Shown: positions 57,670 through 64,000 of the stretch, in pieces
How the letters are laid out: each line of letters opens with the position of its first letter
Numbering within the stretch: position 1 is the stretch's first letter
Source of the DNA: Tachinus rufipes
Lineage: Eukaryota; Arthropoda; Insecta; Coleoptera; Staphylinidae
DNA length: 64,000 nucleotides
Reading direction: 5' to 3'
NCBI GenBank assembly: GCA_963932245.1
Contig: OZ010742.1
Coordinates: 111,151,563-111,215,562, forward strand
Translations under genes and position numbers: made by a program
The notes under the pieces: model-generated
The model's database searches: none
What the model was told of the DNA's origin: nothing
The model's input: only the letters and a program-made list of their open reading frames with translations

Positions 57670-60535
57670 TCAGAACTTATTAGAATCGAATCTCTAAATA
57701 CTATATATAGAATTTCTGATAGATAAGAATATTTTTATTAAATTGATGCAAGCAATAAAATATAGTTTACAAGTTCAAGTGCATGTTTAACAAAAAATAA
57801 TAAAATATTTCATCTCATACTGGAGCCAAGAAAATAAAATATCATTATAAAGTTACTAGAGCGGGGAGTTGGCGCATAGAGAAGTTAAGCAATCCAACTT
57901 TTAAACTCTGGATCTGGACATTTCACGGTCGTGTATTTTAATTTAAACTAGCAAACCTATATATCTTCATATATTAAGTTAAAATCAAGATCAATGTATA
58001 ATAGAATTTTCTTTATTACAACAAACTAAAAATTAGTTCTATTTATTTAAATAAGTTTAAAAAATACATTCCATTTTTTTTCTACATCAGTGCTTTTTTT
58101 TAAATTAAAAACTAAAGTGCTGAACTTGTTCAAGGCTGGACGTGGCAGCACTGCAATAACAATAAGTCACTAAGCAATCCTGAGGGTGGCCCACGCTACC
58201 GCATTGGGTCGCAGGCGTTAGTGTCGGTTGTGTAAAAAATAAGACGCTGCATTACATAAATTTAGTATGAATATTAATTATACTATATCATTATCTGCTA
58301 AATGCTAATTTTTGCTAGAAAATACATTACTTCAGCTTTGTTGGTTTTAACTCTTAAGGAAGTTTGCGGAAGAAATTAATCATGAAAGAGGGGAAGCTAA
58401 AAACGATAGGTCAACTAAATGTAATTTTAAATGTTGATAAGGTGGTGGGAACCTATATAAAAGTTCTGCACGTATAAAGTATAGCATTCTTGTTGCTGTG
58501 AATATTTTAACCGAACATTAGAGATTGTCCCTTTTCCAGTGAAATACACTTTACTAAAAGGGTTTACACATAGTACAGCAACGGTTCAAATAAATTTATT
58601 GATACAAGGGTATGTTGAAAGAATGTAATTTACTTCTTTGAAAGCACTAAACTCATTTCTACAAAAATCAATTAAGACAACACAAATGCTCACTCACTTG
58701 CATTTCAAATATGAATCATAAAAATTCTATTTGCAAATTTTAATATAAAATATATTGCAAATTATTTCACTTTGAATGTATTATAATAAAACCTTTTCCT
58801 CTATCAAAGGTTTTTTTATTTCATCTGGAGAGATGTACAAATTGGAATAGATTTAGTCAAGACAGATTTATTTTATAGCAGGATTCTGTCGTTTGTAACA
58901 AAGGCAATAAGATCGAAGACGAATATATGAAAGAATAATTAGAAAGAAATAGTACAAAGGAATCAAGTGCATTCAAATTGAATCAATATAGCAGTGCATA
59001 AATATAAATGTGTATTGATTGTTTGCAAAAGAATATAAAATATTTATCCTTTTATTGATATTATAATTTGTAAAGTTGAAAGTGGGGAAAATTTTAGAAT
59101 GTTTTTAATCTATTTTTTTAATTATTTTTTATACCCAATTGAAACTGTTCTCGTAACGAACTTTACAACTGAAGTTATTGAAACGATTTAATTTACAGAA
59201 TAAATTGAAATTTAAAGTAAATAATATTTGATTATGAATTCAATTTCATTTAGTTCGTTTATTATTTGTACAATATGCAAATTTACTAATAATTATTTAG
59301 AATCATATAAGTATCTGAATATTCATAAACATACCTTATTCATGGTGTTCTGTCCTGTTATTTTTATCTTTGGTTTGTAACAAAAAATTTTAGATATCTA
59401 TCATTTTTCTATTAAAATAGGTTTTTTGTTTTTATTTTGTGTTTGTTGTTATATTGTTTTTTACGGGTTTTCTAGTGCTTGATATTGTTTTTTATTGCGT
59501 TTAGGTTACATTTTTTACATAATTATAGGTGTATAGCAGAATGCTCTATATATGCTCATGTTTGTATTTATATCTATATTGTTTTTAGTTTTTCTAAGTA
59601 TATCTATGAGGTATTGCAATGCACGTCTCCATACAGTTGTGCTATACATTAGCAAGGTTCTCGAAGGTGGAATAATTGTTCAGCAAAGTGTCTTAGTTTA
59701 TTAGCTCAGTTTAGCATTAATAGCCATTATTTGAGGTTTTCATAAAAATCCAATAAAATAAAATTGATTAAAATTTTCAAATATTTGATTTGGACTACCC
59801 AATCAATTTTTTTCGTACATTTGCAGATGATCGGATCTACTTTATTGTGTGGTTATTTAATGGGCATGATTTTAGCTTTTTGTCATGCGCTTATTTATTC
59901 TTAAGTTTCTTATTTAGTCTAGATAAGGTTATTTTCTGCAAAAGCGTTGGTATAAAGGCCAAGGAGCTTTACTTTGGCCATTGAAAGTTTGCTTCTTGTT
60001 TTGGATTTTGAAGGTTTTTTATTTTTTTTTATTTATGAAAATATTAAAAGTTGTAGGTTTCTGAGTTTTGGATGGCAAAAAGCCTTTTTTTGGTAAGGAA
60101 GATTCATGCAATGGATTTTACGATTTTTTGCGACCGACTTCAGTATATGCTTGGCCAAAGCGGAAGTTTAAGGGCTACTGGATTTTTCTTTGATGATTGA
60201 AGAAGAAAGTTTTACTTTATTTAAAAATTGTTAATATACAATTTACGTTTAATTTATTTTATTTTGTTTTTTGTTAAAGTAGTTTTAGATTTTTATTTAA
60301 GGTGATTTTTATAATATTTTTTAGTTATCGTAAATTTTTCTAAAAACATAATAAAACTCTTTTTTTAATCGATTTTTATGCTCTGATAAACGGAAGTCAA
60401 GAACGACGTAGTTTTTATTTTGACAATTTAAAGAAAGCTCAATTCTACGAAGTATAGGGATATACAGCTTATTTTTTAAGAAAATTTTCAAGTTTTTTGA
60501 CTAAACATTTGCTTAAGGTTTTTTTTCACTCTTTA
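57670..60535. other. No supported gene
   Basis: Mostly AT-rich. Less AT-rich patches at 57860-57940 and 58120-58240 (GGGTGGCCCACGCTACCGC) have no frame or RNA box that I recognise. The 64-codon frame at 59790-59984 is Phe/Leu-rich and unsupported. Confidence 0.5.
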
Positions 60536-60539
60536 CGGT

Positions 60540-62700
60540 GATAGATAGATAGATAGATAGATAGTTTATTGATGTTGAAAATTAAGTACATTAATTTACA
60601 CAAGTCAGGTACACAGTAATATATAATATAAAATTCTGATTAATTAAAATATAATAAAATGTAATAAAATATGATAAAATACACTTACAAAACTAATACA
60701 GAAGTTTCAGACTCAAATAAACCAGTTACGTTGTGAGCTGTAAACTCGGCTATATCAAAAATTTCTAATTTAATTAGACATTTTTTAATCACATATTTAA
60801 AAGAACTCAATGGTAAATTTTGGAGTTTTGTTGGCAATTTGTTCCAAAAGAGTGGTCCATAGTAGGCAACTCCAGTTCTTGATTTGTATATTCTGGTATA
60901 CACTGGCAATAAATTATTTGCAAAACGAGTGTTATAACTACTTCTATTGGTTGCATATTCATCTTTGTTGTTTTTTACATGTAGTAAACATTCATAAATA
61001 TAACTGGATGGCAACGTGAGCAATCCCAATTCTTTAAATTTTCCATTTACTTTTTCAGTATATTGTAAATTACAAATGGCACGAATAGCTCTTCTTTGCA
61101 ATTTAAATATTTTATTTGCATGAGGAGAATGTCCCCATGCAAGTAAAGCGTAACAGGCAACAGCTTGAAAGACTGCAAAATATGCTGTCATCACCACACT
61201 CTGTGGAACAATTTGAGACAGAGTTCGCAGGACAAATATATTCCTTGCTAATGTTTTTGACAAAACATTTACGTGGCAGTCCCACTTCAGCGAAGAATCA
61301 ATATGAACTCCTAAAAACTTCACTGAACTGGGACTAGCAAGCAAATTATGTTGTCTTAAAGAAAATACCATATGTACAGTTTTGCTTTTATTTAAATGCA
61401 GTTTGTTTGCCAAAAACCAATTATTAGCATTTTTTTCCGCTTCTTCCATGTTCCTTATCAATATATTGGAATCAAAATGCCGATTTGTTATTGTTGTATC
61501 ATCAGCGTAGAGTAGTGTATTTGGAACCACATCTGTTATATCATTAACATAAATTAAAAATAAAACTGGACCCAGTACAGATCCTTGAGGAACACCACAG
61601 GTAATATGACTAACGGCTGATAAATTACCATCAAAAAAAGTCTGCTGAGATCGTCCTGTCAAATATGACTGCAGCAACGCTAAACTGTTTCCACATAGGC
61701 CATAGAAGGCAGCTTTTTTAATCAAAATGTCAAAAGGTACGCAATCAAAAGCCTTGCTAAGATCACAGAAAGTAGAACTAACATGCTGTTTTTCTTCAAG
61801 GCCCCTAACCACGTACTCAATAAAGCTATTTATGGCCATTGTAGTTGATTTATTTTTTCTAAAACCAAATTGCTTTTTATTAAAAATGTTGTTGTTTTCA
61901 AAGTATTGAAGCAACTGGGATTTTAAAAGCATTTCAAAGACCTTTGATATTATGCAGATTAGCGATATTGGTCGATAGTTATTGCAATCATCTGCCGAAC
62001 CTTTTTTTAATATAGGAATGACTTTAGCAGTTTTAAAAACATCCGGGTAGTGTCCATTTAGTATACAGATGTTTAGTAGTTTAGTTAGGGGACTTGCAAT
62101 AATGTTTTTGATTTGCTTTAGCATTTTAGCATTTGTATTAAAAATATCTTTACTTTTTTTGTTTTTTAGCATATGTATAGTATCTCTTACTTCTATTAGT
62201 GTAACTTCTCTGAAGTTGAAAGTAGTATTTGGTTTTGTTTTTAAATATTCCATTGGATGGTGGTTTGGCAATGGCATTGTATTTTGAATATTTTCTGCAA
62301 TATGACTAAAGTACTGATTTAGGTCTTGTAAGTTTAATGTTGATTTGTTGTTTTCACAGCTTCTTATATTTCTGTGTGCATTTATTATATCCCAGGCAGC
62401 TTTGCTACAATTGTCTGCATTTTGAATATACTCAGAATTTGCTTTTATTTTGGCATTTTTAATTTCTCTATAGTATTGATATTTGTGGTTTTTATATAAT
62501 TGAATGTTATTTTCGGTTGGAAACTGATTTTTAACTTGGTAAAAAAAATCTAATTGGTTTCTCATTAATTTGATATTATTATTGTACCAGTTTATTTTAA
62601 TATTTCTAGCCACACTCACATTTGTCTTTTTAATAGGAAAAGATGCGTCTATTGATGTTTTTATGTTACGCATAAAGACGTATGTTAAAAGCAAACACTT
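60540..62700 (-). mobile_element. 5'-truncated LINE with intact RT frame, (CTAT)n tail
   Basis: Minus-strand non-LTR retrotransposon of the CR1/Jockey group. The 3' end carries a GATAGATA microsatellite (60540-60565 on the plus strand), and AATAAACTATC-like sequence precedes the tail. The 5' end is cut within the endonuclease-RT linker at about 62690-62700; the endonuclease is absent. Flanks CACTCTTTA (60526-60534) and CACTTTTTA (62696-62704) are 8/9 alike and could be an imperfect target duplication. Because its RT frame is unbroken, this is probably the youngest LINE in the window. Confidence 0.85.
60685..62694 (-). CDS. LINE reverse transcriptase, uninterrupted, lacking endonuclease
   Basis: 669 codons without a stop. 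The first codon counted is TTG; the first ATG is residue 8 and neither is the native start, since the protein is cut upstream. The linker (1-150) has the Lys/Asn-rich look of LINE ORF2. RT blocks: AKVIPILKKGSADDCNNYRP (223-242), FGFRKNKSTT (276-285), FCDLSKAFDCVPFDIL (309-324) with the first catalytic Asp, GVPQGSVLGPVLFLIYVNDI (367-386) and LLYADDTTI (394-402) with the intact Asp pair. FLGVHIDSSLKWDCHV (460-475) is the primer-grip side. The C-terminal domain YYGPLFWNKLP (611-621) is typical of the group. All catalytic residues are present, unlike every other RT here, but without endonuclease and promoter it could not move on its own. Confidence 0.85.
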   Translation of the reverse strand: MLLTYVFMRNIKTSIDASFPIKKTNVSVARNIKINWYNNNIKLMRNQLDFFYQVKNQFPTENNIQLYKNHKYQYYREIKNAKIKANSEYIQNADNCSKAAWDIINAHRNIRSCENNKSTLNLQDLNQYFSHIAENIQNTMPLPNHHPMEYLKTKPNTTFNFREVTLIEVRDTIHMLKNKKSKDIFNTNAKMLKQIKNIIASPLTKLLNICILNGHYPDVFKTAKVIPILKKGSADDCNNYRPISLICIISKVFEMLLKSQLLQYFENNNIFNKKQFGFRKNKSTTMAINSFIEYVVRGLEEKQHVSSTFCDLSKAFDCVPFDILIKKAAFYGLCGNSLALLQSYLTGRSQQTFFDGNLSAVSHITCGVPQGSVLGPVLFLIYVNDITDVVPNTLLYADDTTITNRHFDSNILIRNMEEAEKNANNWFLANKLHLNKSKTVHMVFSLRQHNLLASPSSVKFLGVHIDSSLKWDCHVNVLSKTLARNIFVLRTLSQIVPQSVVMTAYFAVFQAVACYALLAWGHSPHANKIFKLQRRAIRAICNLQYTEKVNGKFKELGLLTLPSSYIYECLLHVKNNKDEYATNRSSYNTRFANNLLPVYTRIYKSRTGVAYYGPLFWNKLPTKLQNLPLSSFKYVIKKCLIKLEIFDIAEFTAHNVTGLFESETSVLVL

Positions 62701-62719
62701 TTTATAAATTTTGTAGGAA

Positions 62720-63720
62720 ATTTTTAAGATATTTGAAGAAATTGGAAATTTTGTTAGTGGATTTTACACTTTTTGCTATTTTTAATTGTTTTTTACTGGA
62801 TTTTTGTTTTTTTTAAATATGTTAATTTTTAATGACCGGATTTTTCTAATTTTAGTTTTTATAAATAAAATTTTGCATTTTTAGTTTATAATTAAATTTT
62901 GATGTTTTGTGACAATATTTTTATACTTTATAGGAAAATTTGCTATTTTTGACATCTATGAATAGAATTTTGAATTTTTTGACAGAATGTGTCCGGATTC
63001 TGATATTTTTTGTTTGCTTTTTTTGGGATTTTATAGTTTTTTTTTCTGGCCGGATTTTTGAGCTTTCTAAGAATATTTTGATGCTTTAAGACCAATTTTT
63101 TTGGATTTTTTAACAGTTTATGATCGGATTTTGTTGCTTTTTTAACAATATTTTGATGTTTAAATGACAGATTTTGCTATTTTTGATATTTTATGAACAG
63201 TTTACACTTTAGCAGATTATGGATTTTTTGACATTTTATAAATACACCCTTTACTAGTTTATGACCGGATTTTGTTTTTCACTATATTTTTTTATGAAAA
63301 GAACACACACATTTTGATGTTTTAAGATTGGTTTTTCTATTTTTAACATATTATGAATAGAATTTTGCAAAAAAAAAAACCGTTATTGGCCGGATTTTGA
63401 TTTTATCTAAAAATATTGTATATGAGATTTAGTTATTTTTGACTTTTTATTAATAGAATTTTGCACTATTTAACAGATTATGGCCGGATATTTGTTATTT
63501 CTAACAATATTTTGATATTTTATAGTTGGATTGGAGTTTTGGAAATTTTATTAAAGTTTTTACAATTTTTAACAGTTTATGAATGAATTTTGTTATTTTT
63601 GACATTTTATAAATAGAATTTTGTGTTTTTTAACCGTTTTTGGCTGTGGTTTTTGTAATTTTCTGAAAATGAAGTTTTGCACTTTTTGATAGTAAATAAC
63701 AGGATTAAAAAAAAGGGCTC
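62720..63720 (+). repeat. GGATTTTG/CTATTTTTGAC degenerate tandem repeat (largest block)
   Basis: About ten diverged units. Composite unit: CCGGATTTTG.TATTTTTAAC, AATATTTTGATGTTTTATGA, then a second half with TTTTGCTATTTTTGACATTT, ATGAATAGAATTTTGCAC and TTTTTAACAGTTTATGGCC. CCGGATTTT-type landmarks are near 62838, 63047, 63123, 63261, 63389 and 63483, so spacing is irregular (about 75-210 bp). It ends near 63700 with AACAGGATTAAAAAAAAGGG and TTTTAGCTACGCTACTG, an ending also seen at 33.27 kb. Confidence 0.75.
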
Positions 63721-64000
63721 AAAAATTTTAGCTACGCTACTGATCATAATAATCAAAAAAATTAAAAATTAAATTGTAACAATGTCAATTGAACAAAATG
63801 GCGGCATTGACAACCGCTAATGGTTTCATAAACAAACATTATTTTTTAGTTGTCAAATACCATAATGTCCCAACGTCCAAATAAAAAAAGGAAATTTTAT
63901 TCTTACAGCTTTTGATAGAATTTTTATATATAACTTTTGATATATTTGAAGAAATTGGCTTTAAAATATGGCTCGCTTTTATAAAACGAATTTTACATTT
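63721..64000. other. AT-rich end of window, no gene seen
   Basis: Nothing recognised apart from one slightly GC-richer string, AAATGGCGGCATTGACAACC, near 63797. Confidence 0.4.

Noticed and set aside
1..64000. CRISPR arrays, operons, bacterial promoters and terminators
   Set aside because: Nothing with regular spacers or prokaryotic gene organisation; the sequence is eukaryotic.

Overview
The window looks like a piece of an insect (or other arthropod) nuclear genome. It is very AT-rich, has no bacterial-style gene packing, and is filled with decayed transposable elements: non-LTR retrotransposons of several lineages, a Ty1/copia fragment, Tc1-like and other DNA transposons, foldback MITEs and tRNA-derived SINEs. 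I found no ordinary host protein-coding gene. Almost every long reading frame is a retrotransposon reverse transcriptase (RT), and several apparent ORF starts are TTG rather than ATG, so they are not real eukaryotic starts.

Layout, left to right. 1-2.2 kb: empty AT-rich DNA. 2.3-3.8 kb: eroded Jockey-like RT on the minus strand. 3.85-4.3 kb: a MITE with about 56-bp terminal inverted repeats (TIRs). 4.9-8.1 kb: decayed minus-strand LINE. 8.2-14.4 kb: degenerate repeats and hairpins. 15.96 kb: a possible 33-nt host microexon on the plus strand. 17.2-27.1 kb: a degenerate array of short AATAAATG/GTTTTTTGC units that is split by a copia fragment (17.8-19.85), an RTE-like LINE (20.24-22.47), a DNA transposon with about 180-bp TIRs (22.48-24.32) and a Jockey-like LINE (25.65-27.09). 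30.2 and 36.3 kb: two SINEs with different tRNA heads but a shared body motif. 31.8-34.4 kb: a shattered RTE-like LINE. 37.5 kb: a foldback MITE flanked by TTA. 38.8 kb: a Tc1-like transposase relic. 43-45 kb: a compositional island. 45.2-46.15 kb: RT fragment. 46.2-50.4 kb: LINE with a coiled-coil plus SGNH-like ORF1. 51.2-55.5 kb: a complete LINE with a 10-bp target-site duplication, inserted into a SINE. 55.6-56.2 kb: a 207-bp tandem repeat. 57.36 kb: a recursive-splicing-like AG/GTAAGT site. 60.5-62.7 kb: 5'-truncated minus-strand LINE with the only uninterrupted RT frame.

The two most interesting signals are these. First, the 22.48-24.32 kb element carries a recognisable but uncharacterised multicopy protein family (FDGY, HAFNGCDTTSA and WGW motifs) between long inverted repeats, which suggests the family is transposon-borne. 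Second, the microexon at 15.96 kb and the ratchet-like site at 57.36 kb are both on the plus strand about 41 kb apart; together they would fit a window lying inside a very long host intron. Both are inferences from sequence reading only; no database search or splice model was run.
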